Below are positions 43,755 to 53,755 of a DNA stretch of 64,000 nt, in pieces. This DNA comes from UBA1181 sp045226255. Its GTDB lineage: Bacteria; Bacteroidota; Bacteroidia; Bacteroidales; Paludibacteraceae. Position numbers and translations under genes: made by a program. The notes under the pieces are model-generated. The model did no database searches and was not told the origin of the DNA. It saw only the letters and a program-made list of their open reading frames with translations. The DNA is taken from assembly GCA_045226255.1 (NCBI GenBank), contig JBGVCG010000022.1, forward strand, positions 1 to 64,000, read 5' to 3'. Within the stretch, counting starts at the first letter, position 1, and each line of letters starts with the position of its first letter.

Positions 43755-44423
43755 ATGAAACGATTGTTGTTTTTTTGTGCCGGATTGGGTCTGTCGCTAT
43801 GTTTGTGTGACGCCCAGACATTGGAGAACTACATGTCTCGTTTGATCCCATCGTCTACGCAGCTGAAGGTGGATATGTTAGGCCAGTTGCTGAGTTCCTA
43901 CAAGGAGACGAAGGGGGAGAGCAAAGTGGTCAGTCTCTATCGTGATACGTGCCGGTTGCTTGACTATGAAGAGAACAACTACGCATTGTTCCAAACCTCC
44001 AGTCAGGGTTATACTTCCGCCAAGTTATGGAAAATAGAGGATTCCCTATTCGTGTATGGATTCAGTTCATGGGTGTGTGGTACGATGTGTGACGGATGGT
44101 GGCGTGTGCAGACTGTGGGAAAGAAGGCGGTCGAGTTCCCTGAAATAAAGATTTCCGAATTTTTCGACCGGGACTCGTTGGCGGCGGACGGTATGGATGC
44201 GGACTCGCTGGCGAGCCGTTTCGAAATGACCTTCCTGCACTGTGAGTTCAGCAGGGGGGACAGCGTGCATATCTACTGCGACACGGAGCGCTATCTTGAG
44301 AAAGAGCGGAAGAAACTGTATTCTAAATACTTCAAAGGAAATAGATTGTCGTTGTTGCCCATCGATGGGAAGTTCAAGATCGTGGCGATTAAGCGGGATG
44401 AACGGTTCAACGAGGCGCATTAG
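43755..44423 (+). CDS. DUF3256-like secreted protein
   Basis: 222 residues from ATG 43755, picked because it starts the signal peptide (LLFFCAGLGLSLCLCDAQ); an earlier in-frame ATG adds 15 residues. The mature part (LENYMSRLIPSSTQLKVDML, then VSLYRDTCRLLDYEENNYALF and a paired-strand SSWVCGTMCDGWW segment) resembles DUF3256, a Bacteroidota periplasmic family of unknown function. Two close cysteines in VCGTMCDG could form a disulphide. It lies 29 bases before the alpha-2-macroglobulin gene and probably shares its transcript. Confidence 0.55.
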   Translation: MKRLLFFCAGLGLSLCLCDAQTLENYMSRLIPSSTQLKVDMLGQLLSSYKETKGESKVVSLYRDTCRLLDYEENNYALFQTSSQGYTSAKLWKIEDSLFVYGFSSWVCGTMCDGWWRVQTVGKKAVEFPEIKISEFFDRDSLAADGMDADSLASRFEMTFLHCEFSRGDSVHIYCDTERYLEKERKKLYSKYFKGNRLSLLPIDGKFKIVAIKRDERFNEAH

Positions 44424-44452
44424 TCGGAATAAATAATTTAAAATATATTTTT

Positions 44453-47400
44453 ATGAGGCGATTTATCAGGTTGTTTTTGGCTATGCTTTTGGCCGTCATA
44501 TCCACAGGATGTGGCAAAAAAGCGGTTGTCTCTGACGACTCCCAGTTCATGGAGTTCATCAGCAGTTATCCACAGAATAAGATATCCCGTCATTCGGCTA
44601 TCCGAATCGTGTTGGCTCACCCTTCCGAGAAGGCTAAGCCAGGCCAGCGGGAGGAGACGAAACTCTTTTCATTTAGTCCGAATATAGAGGGCTCCACCTA
44701 CTGGGTGGACAATAGGACCATCGAATTCCAACCGTCTAGCTTGTTGGAGAGGGAGAAGGAATACCAAGTCACCTTCGAATTGGGCAAGGTGGTTGATTTG
44801 GATGGACGAAAAGAATTCAGTCAATTCGTATTCCCTGTCGAGGTGGTGAAGCAAGACATACATGTAACTTACGACGAGCCTCAGATGGATGATGAAGGCG
44901 AGTATTTTGTTACAGGTATTGTCGCCTTGAATGACAAGGAGGACCTGGAGAACGTGCAGAGTTGCTTCTCCGCACAGATGAAGGAGCCGACGAAGAAAAC
45001 GTTGGACATAGACTGGGTCGAATCTGCTTCCGATTATAATCCTCAATATGCGTTCACCATCAAGGGATTCGGTAAGAACATCAAGAAAGACATCGCCCTG
45101 ACGTTGGAATGGAACGGAAAGAACATTAGCTGTGACGCGAAGGATAAGATCGAGATCAAGATTCCTTATGTTGCGGGCATGAAGGTGACCAACCTGCAGG
45201 TGGTGAATGGAGAGCAAGCCTACTTGAAACTCTTCTTCAGCAAATCTATACGCCCGAATCAGGAGTGGCGCACATATGTGAATGTCAGTGAGGGAAATGT
45301 TTCCTACATGCGCGAAGGAAATGTGCTGAAGATCTTCCCTGAGAAGGTAACCTTCCAGGAGAAACAGTTGCGTGTCTATTCGGGCTTATTGAGTGTCGAT
45401 GGTGAAAAGGTTGAGCGTGACACCGTGTTGAACTACTGCTTCTCTAGCCTAAAACCTGCGGTGAGACTGGTTAAGGAAGGTGTAATCCTTCCATCTTCGG
45501 AACGCGCCATATTGCCGTTCCAGGCTGTCAACCTGAAATCTGTGGATGTTAGCGTGATCAAGATTTTTGAGAACAATATGTTGCAATATCTGCAGACGAA
45601 CAATATGAACGAGGGCAACAATAACGACCTGAAACGTACCGCCCGTCTGCTGTTCCAAAAGAAAATTGATTTGGAGGCGGATAATGCCTATGGCTATTCT
45701 CAGTGGAGGACCTACTCTTTGGATCTCTCGCAATTGTCTAAGGAAGATCCGGGGGCTATGTACCGCGTCATCTTCTCCTTCAAGAGGGCATATTCCACTT
45801 ATCCTTGCGAGATAACGGATTCCATCAACGATATCGATCATGACTATAGCGGTGTCGAGGGCATCGAAGACAATGGCTCAGATAGCTACTACTGGGATTA
45901 CTATGATGAAGGATATAGCTATTCAGGTGATTATAGCTACGTGTGGGATGAACGTGATGATCCTTCCAAGATCACTTACTATCTGGAGAGTTCAAGAAGA
46001 GTGGCGACGAACATTTTCGTCTCTAATTTCGGTATCACGGCGAAGGGAGGAAAGAGCAACATCTTTGACGTCATCGTGACGGATATCCTCACCGCCATGC
46101 CTGAGAGCGGCGTGAATGTGAAGTTCTACGATTATCAAATGCAACTTATCGATGAGGAGGAGACAGATAAGGATGGTTTCGTGAATAAGAGACTTTCAAG
46201 GTCACCTTCCTTCATTGTGGTGGAAAAGGAAGGCCGCATGGGTTACCTCCGTGTGCGTGACAATGTGGCATTATCGCTCTCCTCTTTCGATGTGAGCGGT
46301 GTGAAAGCCTCGAAGGGAGTAAAGGGCTATATTTATGGCGAGCGTGGCGTATGGCGCCCAGGAGATACCCTGAATATCTCCTTGATGCTGCAGGATGCGG
46401 ATGCAACGCTTCCTGCTGGGCACCCGATCACGATGGAGCTGAAGACTCCTCGCGGACAGCGCTATGCACATATGGTTCAAAAGTATGATCCATCCAATTG
46501 TATCTATAGCTTTAGAATCCCTACTTTGATGGACGATCAGACGGGTAGCTGGAATATCTCCTTCTCTATCGGAGGCTCCACTTTCCAGAAAAACCTGACG
46601 GTAGAGACGGTGAAACCTAATAGGCTGAAGGTGCAGTTGACTACCAATAATGAGGTCCTCTCTTCTGGTGTGTCTGAGCAGATTTCCATTCATTCCGAGT
46701 GGTTGCATGGAGGACTCGCCGGAGGTAAGGATGTGAATGTCACGATGAGATACCGCCGTAATCCTCATCCGTTCCCTAAATACTCCGATTATATTTTTGA
46801 GTCTCCTTCCGCTAATGAGTTCATGAGCGAGGAGAGCACTGTGTTCGAGGGTGAGACGGATGAATCTGGTGATGCGAGTGGGTTCATCCACATCCCTGAA
46901 CTGACGAACGCACCAGGAATGTTGCAGGCTGCGTTCACCACAAGAGTGGATGAGGGTACAGGTGATAACAGTGTGAATTACAAGAATATTCCATTGTCCA
47001 CCTATTCTCGTTACGTGGGAGTTAAATACCCTATCAAATCAGACTACAAGTATGTGTTCACGAACCGCGACCAAACATTCCCTATTGTGTTGTTGGACGA
47101 GAACGGGAAGCCGATCAGCGGAGACGGTATCTCCTTCAAGTTGTATAAGCTGCAATGGCACTGGTGGTGGGATTCCAATGCTAGCTCGGACGCCTACTAT
47201 TCAGAAAGCACTTCCCGCACTCCTTATTTCGAGAAGAAGAACATCCGCGTGCTTGAAGGTAGAACGTCGGTTACCGTCAATGTGCCTGACAAAGATTGGG
47301 GCCGTTATCTGCTTGTCGTTAAGGATGGTAAGAATGGACATGAGGTCGGCAGTGTGATCTTCTTCGATTGGGAGAATTGGTATTCACGTGCGCAAAGCGA

Positions 47401-50002
47401 TGGCTCTTCCGCCGCTACACTGCTTACCTTTAAATTGGATAAAGAGACTTATGTCGTAGGGGATAAGGTGAAGGTGACGGTTCCTACGCCTGAGAAGGGT
47501 CGCCTCTTGGTTACGGTGGAGAACCGTTCCAGGGTGCTCACCTCGAAATGGGTGGAGGCTCAGTCTGGCAATACTGTCGTGGAATTGGATGTGACGCCTG
47601 AAATGTTGCCGAATGCTTATGTCTATGTGAACTTGCTCCAGCCGTATAACAAGACGGAGAATGACCTTCCTATCAGGATGTATGGTGTGAAGAACTTCAT
47701 GGTGGAGAGTTCGGACAGCCGTCTCACCCCTGTCATCAAGATGGACGACAAAGTGGAGTCTGAGAAAGAGTTCGAGGTGGCCGTCAGCGAGAAGGACGGT
47801 AAGGAGATGTGCTATACGTTGGCTATCGTGGACGAGGGTCTGTTGGATCTCACGAACTTCAAGACACCGAATGCCCATGATGAGTTCTTCAAACGTGAAG
47901 CTCTAGGCGTCAATACATGGGATATGTATGATTGGGTCATCGGAGCTTACGGTGGAAAGATCGAGCAAGTGTTGGCCATCGGTGGTGACCAAGCCTTGAA
48001 TCGTGATGGTATGAATAAACGTTTCGAACCTGTCGTTCGATTCTACGGACCTGTTTCGTTGAAGAAGGGAGAGACGAAGAAACATAAAGTGACTTTGCCT
48101 ACCTATTTCGGCTCTGTCCGTGTCATGGTGGTCGCTGGTAACAAGACTGCCTACGGAAATGCGGAGAAGGCGGTCAAGGTGACGAAACCGTTGATGATAC
48201 TGCCAACGGCACCGCGTGTCATTGGCCCTAATGAGGAGTTCTCCATTCCGGTGAATGTATTCTCCATGGATGGTGGCAAGAAGAACGTGACGCTTTCAAT
48301 CTCCGCAGGCGATAAGGCGGATGTTGTGGGTCGGTCATCAATCCAGGAGGGCTTCAGCGCGAATGAGGACAAGATCCTTACCTTCAAACTGAAGGCGAAA
48401 CCTATCCTCGGATCAAATAAGATCACTATCACTGCTACCGACGGCACCAACAACGTGAAGAGTGAGATCAATTTGGAGGTACGTAACCCGAATGAGCGTA
48501 TGCAAAAGAGCAAGATGTTCGAGATCCCTGGAAATCGGGAGGTGGAGTGCCCTTATAATCTGTTCGGCATGGATAACACCAACCAGTTGATGGTTGAGGT
48601 CAGCTCATTGCCTTCCTTGGATTTGGGACGTAGCTTGGAGTACTTGATCGGTTATCCTCACGGTTGTGCGGAGCAGACCACTTCTAAGGCTTTCCCTCAA
48701 TTGTTGTTGCCTGGCATCATCGAGATGACTTCACAGGAAAAGGCGGAGTGTGACCAACATGTGAGAGAGGCTGTGTTCAAGTTGAGCCAAATGCAGATGG
48801 GTAACGGTGCGTTCTCTTATTGGATGGGTGGCAACTATGAATACCCATGGGTATCCATATATGCAGGACACTTCCTCTTGGAGGCGAAGAACCATGGCTT
48901 CGATGTGTCGAACACTGTGATCAATAATTTCTTGGCATACCAAAAGCGTGAGGCTTCCTCTTGGACGTACAATGAGAGTGGCGAAAAAACATTGGTACAG
49001 GCCTATCGTCTTTATACCTTGGCGCTCGCTGGAAAGGCGGATTTGAGCGCCATGAACAGGTTGAAGGACAAGGCGTTGGACAATGTCTCCAAATGGCGCT
49101 TGGCTGCCGCTTATGCGTTGTGCGGGAAGAAGGATATCGCAAAGAGTCTTTGCTCATCCTTGAGTTCGGACGTACGTAACTATTCCTATAGCAACGTCAC
49201 CTTTGGTTCAAGCCTGAGAGACAGGGCGTTGATCTTGGACGCTATGACACTGACTGATACGGACAAGACCGCTACCTTCACTTTGTTGAAGCAGATGTCC
49301 GAACAACTCAGCAAAGGCAAACAATATAGCACACAAGAACTGGCACAGGTTCTGGTAGCCTTCGCACACTACTCTAAGCAATTCAAGGATGGTGGTGTCA
49401 ATGCGGCTTGCATCAAGGATGGTAAGTCTGTCGCCTTCAACTCTAGTGATAATGTTGTGAAGAAGTCTCTTGAGGTGAAGGGAACGGGACAACAATCCCT
49501 GAAGATTAAGAACAACGGGTCTAATACTTTGTTCGCCTCTGTGGCTGTATCGGGTATTCCGATGGAGAACGCAGGTGGTGCATTTGAGAATGGCCTTACC
49601 ATGAAGGTTTCCTACGTCGATATGGATGGTTCTTCGATAGATGTGAGCCGTTTGACGCAGGGTACGGACTTCAAGGTGAAGGTGACTGTCAGCAATGTCT
49701 CTTCGTATGACACGTACAAGGAGGTGGCTCTGACGCAGGTCTTCCCATCCGGCTGGGAGATCCAGAACGAACGACTCTCCGGTTCTACGGATGATTCTGG
49801 AAATTATAATTACAAGGATGTCCGCGACGACCGTGTGATGACCTACTTCTCCCTGGCTCCTCGCCAGACGAAGTCGTTCACAGTTAGGCTGCACGCTTCG
49901 TTTATCGGTAGGTATTTCGCACCAGGCTTCTTATGTAGCTCGATGTACGACAGCGATATCAGCGCAAGGAATCTTGGCTTCTGGACTGTTGTTGACAAAT
50001 AA
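44453..50002 (+). CDS. Bacterial alpha-2-macroglobulin lipoprotein
   Basis: 1849 residues. A lipoprotein signal (AVISTGCGKK) anchors it to a membrane. Macroglobulin-type beta domains fill most of the length: the MG1-like start, the central A2M_N region (GVKGYIYGERGVWRPGDTL, a strong family signature) and a bait-like region. The thioester motif is intact (PHGCAEQTTSKAFP: Cys1405, Glu1407, Gln1408) at the head of the alpha/alpha toroid, followed by a receptor-binding-like end. By family it traps proteases covalently and shields the periplasm or surface. Usual partner pbpC is not next to it. A Tyr/Asp-rich insert (DYDEGYSYSGDYSY-like, ~465-500) is unusual. Confidence 0.93.
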   Translation: MRRFIRLFLAMLLAVISTGCGKKAVVSDDSQFMEFISSYPQNKISRHSAIRIVLAHPSEKAKPGQREETKLFSFSPNIEGSTYWVDNRTIEFQPSSLLEREKEYQVTFELGKVVDLDGRKEFSQFVFPVEVVKQDIHVTYDEPQMDDEGEYFVTGIVALNDKEDLENVQSCFSAQMKEPTKKTLDIDWVESASDYNPQYAFTIKGFGKNIKKDIALTLEWNGKNISCDAKDKIEIKIPYVAGMKVTNLQVVNGEQAYLKLFFSKSIRPNQEWRTYVNVSEGNVSYMREGNVLKIFPEKVTFQEKQLRVYSGLLSVDGEKVERDTVLNYCFSSLKPAVRLVKEGVILPSSERAILPFQAVNLKSVDVSVIKIFENNMLQYLQTNNMNEGNNNDLKRTARLLFQKKIDLEADNAYGYSQWRTYSLDLSQLSKEDPGAMYRVIFSFKRAYSTYPCEITDSINDIDHDYSGVEGIEDNGSDSYYWDYYDEGYSYSGDYSYVWDERDDPSKITYYLESSRRVATNIFVSNFGITAKGGKSNIFDVIVTDILTAMPESGVNVKFYDYQMQLIDEEETDKDGFVNKRLSRSPSFIVVEKEGRMGYLRVRDNVALSLSSFDVSGVKASKGVKGYIYGERGVWRPGDTLNISLMLQDADATLPAGHPITMELKTPRGQRYAHMVQKYDPSNCIYSFRIPTLMDDQTGSWNISFSIGGSTFQKNLTVETVKPNRLKVQLTTNNEVLSSGVSEQISIHSEWLHGGLAGGKDVNVTMRYRRNPHPFPKYSDYIFESPSANEFMSEESTVFEGETDESGDASGFIHIPELTNAPGMLQAAFTTRVDEGTGDNSVNYKNIPLSTYSRYVGVKYPIKSDYKYVFTNRDQTFPIVLLDENGKPISGDGISFKLYKLQWHWWWDSNASSDAYYSESTSRTPYFEKKNIRVLEGRTSVTVNVPDKDWGRYLLVVKDGKNGHEVGSVIFFDWENWYSRAQSDGSSAATLLTFKLDKETYVVGDKVKVTVPTPEKGRLLVTVENRSRVLTSKWVEAQSGNTVVELDVTPEMLPNAYVYVNLLQPYNKTENDLPIRMYGVKNFMVESSDSRLTPVIKMDDKVESEKEFEVAVSEKDGKEMCYTLAIVDEGLLDLTNFKTPNAHDEFFKREALGVNTWDMYDWVIGAYGGKIEQVLAIGGDQALNRDGMNKRFEPVVRFYGPVSLKKGETKKHKVTLPTYFGSVRVMVVAGNKTAYGNAEKAVKVTKPLMILPTAPRVIGPNEEFSIPVNVFSMDGGKKNVTLSISAGDKADVVGRSSIQEGFSANEDKILTFKLKAKPILGSNKITITATDGTNNVKSEINLEVRNPNERMQKSKMFEIPGNREVECPYNLFGMDNTNQLMVEVSSLPSLDLGRSLEYLIGYPHGCAEQTTSKAFPQLLLPGIIEMTSQEKAECDQHVREAVFKLSQMQMGNGAFSYWMGGNYEYPWVSIYAGHFLLEAKNHGFDVSNTVINNFLAYQKREASSWTYNESGEKTLVQAYRLYTLALAGKADLSAMNRLKDKALDNVSKWRLAAAYALCGKKDIAKSLCSSLSSDVRNYSYSNVTFGSSLRDRALILDAMTLTDTDKTATFTLLKQMSEQLSKGKQYSTQELAQVLVAFAHYSKQFKDGGVNAACIKDGKSVAFNSSDNVVKKSLEVKGTGQQSLKIKNNGSNTLFASVAVSGIPMENAGGAFENGLTMKVSYVDMDGSSIDVSRLTQGTDFKVKVTVSNVSSYDTYKEVALTQVFPSGWEIQNERLSGSTDDSGNYNYKDVRDDRVMTYFSLAPRQTKSFTVRLHASFIGRYFAPGFLCSSMYDSDISARNLGFWTVVDK

Positions 50003-50008
50003 AAAGCA

Positions 50009-50044
50009 GGAGGGGACTGCCCTTGGTGACTGTCCCCTTCCTTT
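50009..50044 (+). terminator. Terminator after alpha-2-macroglobulin
   Basis: GGGGAC pairs with GTCCCC with flanking AGGA/TTCC pairs, then TTTTCTTT. Confidence 0.65.
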
Positions 50045-50120
50045 TCTTTCCCTAAGATCGTTGTTTGGCGGTCGTGACGATTTTATTCTATCGTCTAATC
50101 ATATTGATGAGGGGAAATAT

Positions 50121-50128
50121 TATCTTTG
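50121..50128 (+). promoter_or_regulatory. -7 element for the TM2/DUF2752/M48 module
   Basis: TATCTTTG matches TAnnTTTG; no well-spaced -33 box. The leader to ATG 50190 would be about 55 bases. Confidence 0.5.
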
Positions 50129-50189
50129 CGCGATTTGTCGTGGGATATGTTTCCCAGCGTACGTTTGAAAATTTTAAGTGTGTTTTTAT

Positions 50190-50795
50190 ATGAATAAAGA
50201 TTGGATATCCCTTTTTTTAGCCCACAATTCGGGCTGTTTTGATGAGTTTCATTTGCCAAGAATCGCTGAAGGTTTGGAGATGGTACCAGATGAAAAGGCT
50301 CCGCTCATTTTGGGTGCGGACTTTAAGAAACCGTCACATATGTTGCTGGTTTCCATGGCTGGTGGTGCGTTGGGAATCGACCGCTTCATTTTAGGACAAA
50401 CCGGTCTTGGAATCTGCAAGCTGCTGACTTGTGGTGGTGCTAGCATCTGGACAATCGTCGACTTATTCCTTATTATGGGCGAGACAAGGGCTTACAATGC
50501 AAGTAAGATCATCGATTTGATTAACATGTATTCGACTAAAACGGAAAGGCCTTCTCAGGATCCACGTCCGAGAAATTCCTCAGAGCGTATCGATGATTCT
50601 GCGAATCGTGGATATTCCCAGAGCCAATATTCCTCACAGGAATCAGATTCCGGGGAGGAGATCAAAAGCTTGCCTGATCAATCGTCTATTTCCCATGCAC
50701 CAGGCGAGGAGAATCCTTACGATTACGCTCCTAAGTCAGATTATTCCGCATACGCCCCTAAGGGATATGCTGATTATACGAAGAGTGACGAGTAA
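50190..50795 (+). CDS. TM2 domain-containing membrane protein
   Basis: 201 residues from ATG 50190 (a GTG 12 bases earlier is possible). Residues ~45-100 are a TM2 domain: two spans with the short loop GALGIDRFILGQTGLGICKLLTCGG (split here by family motif DRF). The last ~95 residues are a disordered Ser/Asp/Glu-rich tail with repeated YAPK (YDYAPKSDYSAYAPKGYADY). TM2 proteins are found in many bacteria with unclear function. It opens a module with DUF2752 and M48 genes, 27 bases before the next start. Confidence 0.85.
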   Translation: MNKDWISLFLAHNSGCFDEFHLPRIAEGLEMVPDEKAPLILGADFKKPSHMLLVSMAGGALGIDRFILGQTGLGICKLLTCGGASIWTIVDLFLIMGETRAYNASKIIDLINMYSTKTERPSQDPRPRNSSERIDDSANRGYSQSQYSSQESDSGEEIKSLPDQSSISHAPGEENPYDYAPKSDYSAYAPKGYADYTKSDE

Positions 50796-50822
50796 TCTCG
50801 CCGTTGGTAAGTTCGCGTAACA

Positions 50823-51239
50823 TTGGGCTCTTTTAAGACAAAACGTGGCTTTCTCCTTTTTGGGGCCGCCTTGTTGGTGGCCGCCTATGTGTGGTTGGCG
50901 ATCAACCTGATGCTCGAAGAAGGGGAAGGTTTCATTGTTTGTCCGTTTCGCAGGCTTACCACTTTGCCTTGTCCGGGATGCGGACTGACCACCTCCATCC
51001 TTTTGATGTTGAAGGGAGAGTTCGTCTCGGCCGTGAGCATGAATCCGATGGTCCTTTTAGCGCTACCGGTATTGCTCCTTTCCCCCTTCCTCCTATTGTT
51101 GAAGGCGGACAAGTGTTATGAGTTATGGTGCTCTTTCGAGGCTAATAGTACAAAGGGTAAATGGGCTTGGGCACTTTTGGGTGTCATTGCGATAGAATGG
51201 ATATATTTGATAATACGATCATTGTATGGACGCATATAA
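50823..51239 (+). CDS. DUF2752 membrane protein
   Basis: 138 residues with three likely membrane spans. The DUF2752 signature is CPFRRLTTLPCPGCGLTTS, four cysteines around two PC motifs close to the membrane. No in-frame ATG is available; TTG at 50823 is the best start. The family is often next to TM2 proteins, as here. Function unknown; the conserved cysteines suggest metal or redox chemistry, by inference only. The stop overlaps the M48 gene by 14 bases, so expression is coupled. Confidence 0.85.
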   Translation: MGSFKTKRGFLLFGAALLVAAYVWLAINLMLEEGEGFIVCPFRRLTTLPCPGCGLTTSILLMLKGEFVSAVSMNPMVLLALPVLLLSPFLLLLKADKCYELWCSFEANSTKGKWAWALLGVIAIEWIYLIIRSLYGRI

Positions 51240-52506
51240 GTTAAGTGAGACTGAAAAAGAGTCGGCAGTAAACGGTTATTTGATGTCGTTGGCGGTTTTT
51301 GCCACAACGATGCCTGTCCCTATCATCAATTTGATAGCGAACATCATCTACTACTTCCGGAGGCGGAAATCCACATACATCACGAGGTGGCATAGCATGA
51401 CTGCTTTCGTCTCCCAATTGCCGCTATTCTTCATCAACTCTTTCACATGGTATTCCGTATGGCAGATATTGTGGGACGAGTGGCATCTGAACACCTATCT
51501 CGTCGCTTACTACATCCTGGCGGGTGTCCTCAACGTGGCAGAGATCGTATTATCCATCGTCTGTTGCCTTAAGATAAAGAGGAACAAGGATGTGAATTGG
51601 GCTATCGTTTCGCCATTATGTCATCTTTTGTGTGCGAAAAAATCGTGGGATGCGTGGCAACGGTCATGGGTGCCTGCGGACCCTGTGTATGAGGAGTTGG
51701 CGCAAAAGGCTAAGCCTAAACTTGTACGTGATACGATCATTTCCGTGGCTTCGTTGCTTTTTATGTTCCTGTTTATTTCCTATGGTATTTCCAGAAAGGA
51801 TTACCAGTATCCTAATTTGTCGCTTTATCCGCTCATTGAGGAATCCATCTACGACCGTTATGTGAATGGAAGCGAGGTGGACGAGGACAAGGCTACGAAG
51901 ACTTTGCGCAGGTGTGTGGACTATGTCTGCGAGAAAAACGATATCGATAGCGTGACTGTCTATTTGGTGAAGAGTAATCAGGTCAATGCGTTCGCTTACT
52001 GCGAAAGGAATCTGGTGGTTTTCTCGAAGTTGGTCGAAACCTGCGACACGGAGAACGAATTGCTTGCCGTCATTGGGCACGAGTTAGGGCATATCGAATG
52101 TGACCACGTGAAGAAGTCCGTGAGAAAGAATGTGGGCATCAGTGTGCTCTTTTCCGCCATATTCGGGAACTCTTCCTCCATCATGACGACGATGACCACC
52201 AATCATTTGAGTCGAAAGGCGGAACGTCAGGCAGATACTTTGTCTGTCAGGTATATGTACAATGCGGACATTGATCCTTCCGGCTTTACTACTTTCATGA
52301 ACAAGTTGTTGAGCGGATCCATCACCGATGATGTAGGATTCTTCTCTGATCATCCCGCTACGCAGGAGCGTATTGATCGAAGCAAGGAACAGATAGCGAA
52401 ATTGACGCCTAAAATGTATACGAAAATCCTGGACGATGAGGAGTGGGAGGAATTTAAGGAATTAACCGCCTACGCAGGGAAAAAACCGTGGAACGTGAAG
52501 CGATGA
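51226..52506 (+). CDS. M48 family metalloprotease with N-terminal DUF4870-like membrane region
   Basis: 426 residues. Residues ~15-125 hold three or four membrane spans resembling DUF4870 (TRWHSMTAFVSQLPLFFIN). Another span lies near 172-188. The protease domain (~200-395) has the M48 site VIGHELGHIECDH: His285, Glu286, His289; the third ligand is in RKAERQAD, and DHPATQERI is the typical late motif. M48 enzymes such as HtpX and BepA handle membrane or outer membrane protein quality control. With TM2 and DUF2752 genes in the same transcript, a membrane-stress role is plausible but inferred. Confidence 0.9.
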   Translation: MDAYKLSETEKESAVNGYLMSLAVFATTMPVPIINLIANIIYYFRRRKSTYITRWHSMTAFVSQLPLFFINSFTWYSVWQILWDEWHLNTYLVAYYILAGVLNVAEIVLSIVCCLKIKRNKDVNWAIVSPLCHLLCAKKSWDAWQRSWVPADPVYEELAQKAKPKLVRDTIISVASLLFMFLFISYGISRKDYQYPNLSLYPLIEESIYDRYVNGSEVDEDKATKTLRRCVDYVCEKNDIDSVTVYLVKSNQVNAFAYCERNLVVFSKLVETCDTENELLAVIGHELGHIECDHVKKSVRKNVGISVLFSAIFGNSSSIMTTMTTNHLSRKAERQADTLSVRYMYNADIDPSGFTTFMNKLLSGSITDDVGFFSDHPATQERIDRSKEQIAKLTPKMYTKILDDEEWEEFKELTAYAGKKPWNVKR

Positions 52507-52864
52507 AATGGAGGTGAAGTGTCTAGAAGTTGAAGTGCTATAGACTGAACCCATGTGTGGTTGTGGGATTTCTATGGGTACTTTCTTGACATAATCGCAT
52601 GAGCGTGTTTTTTTCCCCCTAATGGATAAGAAATATTGTGAATTTAGTGGTGTTCATGATGAGGAGGTGAATTATTTGTATATTTGCGGTGTCTGGTGTG
52701 AATCGGGCTATGTTGATCCTTAGTTGTTTGAAATTAAGGATTGTTAGATAACAAACTACTGATTTTATGGAATGCAAATGCTAGTGTGGTCCTTTCAATC
52801 AAAATAAAAGGTGTTGATTGTAAGGAATTTGATTTAAAGATGGTATTACACTTTTTAAAGGATT
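52507..52864. other. Gene-free stretch before the GT2 gene
   Basis: AT-rich; no gene supported. A TATATTTG at 52679-52686 is a plausible -7 element for the gene at 52865 and would leave a leader of about 170 bases. I see no strong hairpin or terminator. Confidence 0.45.
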
Positions 52865-53713
52865 ATGAGAATAAAGGTAGCTATAATTGTCATTGGGCAT
52901 AACTCGTGGCATTATTTACAGAAGAATTTTGCTTCATTGGAGTTCCTGATGGATGATCCGACGGTGGAGATCATTTATGTCGATAACGCTTCGGTTGATG
53001 AGAGCCGGGCCGCTATCTCATATTCATACCCTTCCGTGAAGATCATATCTTGTGCCAACAACCAGGGTATCGCGGCGGCCCGTAACATGGGCATCGTGAA
53101 TTCCCTGAGCGAATATGTCCTCTTCCTAGATAGTGATACGGAAATGAACGAGGAGGCTTACCGTGCGATGGTCGACTACATGGATAACCATGAGGATGTC
53201 GGCGTGTGCGGTTGCAAACTGATCGGACAAGATGGACTTCCGCAGGCGAGCTGCAAGCACTTTCCTACCCGTGTGGGCATCACGAAGAGTGGACTCCACA
53301 ACATCATGGCGCGCTATGGCTACAATATCTTCGAGGATTCCTATTACAAGACGCTTTACCCTGCTGATAAGACGGAAGGGAAAGAACCGTTAGTGGTCGA
53401 TTTCGTGATTGGTGCCTGCCAATTGATTCGTAGGAAGGCGCAGGTGAAGGTCGGGTTCTTGGATGATAGGATCTTCTACGGTCCTGAGGATGCGGATTTT
53501 TGTCGCCGTCTGACCACCGTAGGCTACAAAACGGTATACCTCCCATATGTTTCCATCCAACATGCTTACCAGCGTCCTATTTCGCAGAAGTTCTTTTCCT
53601 TGCAGACGATACGTCAGATTAAGGGTTATAGCTTCTACTTCAGGAAGGTGGTGAAAGAGCGCATGAGAGGTGGTAAAATCGATGTCATTACCAAGGGAGG
53701 CTACCCTAAATAG
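52865..53713 (+). CDS. GT2 family glycosyltransferase
   Basis: 282 residues, soluble GT-A fold. Family motifs are clear: IIVIGHNSWHYLQKNFASL at the start, IIYVDNASVDES, NQGIAAARNMGI, and the metal-binding LFLDSDTEMN, then FYGPEDADFCRRL for the catalytic acidic end. It resembles rhamnosyltransferase-type GT2 enzymes that build surface polysaccharide or O-antigen. No other sugar genes are next to it, and the donor is unknown. Its stop lies within a GGGAGGCT/AGCCTCCC hairpin (53696-53726) that may mark the transcript end. Confidence 0.88.
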   Translation: MRIKVAIIVIGHNSWHYLQKNFASLEFLMDDPTVEIIYVDNASVDESRAAISYSYPSVKIISCANNQGIAAARNMGIVNSLSEYVLFLDSDTEMNEEAYRAMVDYMDNHEDVGVCGCKLIGQDGLPQASCKHFPTRVGITKSGLHNIMARYGYNIFEDSYYKTLYPADKTEGKEPLVVDFVIGACQLIRRKAQVKVGFLDDRIFYGPEDADFCRRLTTVGYKTVYLPYVSIQHAYQRPISQKFFSLQTIRQIKGYSFYFRKVVKERMRGGKIDVITKGGYPK

Positions 53714-53755
53714 GGGAGCCTCCCTATGCGAAAAAGTGGTTATTTATTGTCCTGA

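Noticed and set aside
53696..53726. Hairpin at the end of the GT2 gene as an intrinsic terminator
   Set aside because: The stem is good but lies over the stop codon and has no T-run, so it is only mentioned with the gene.
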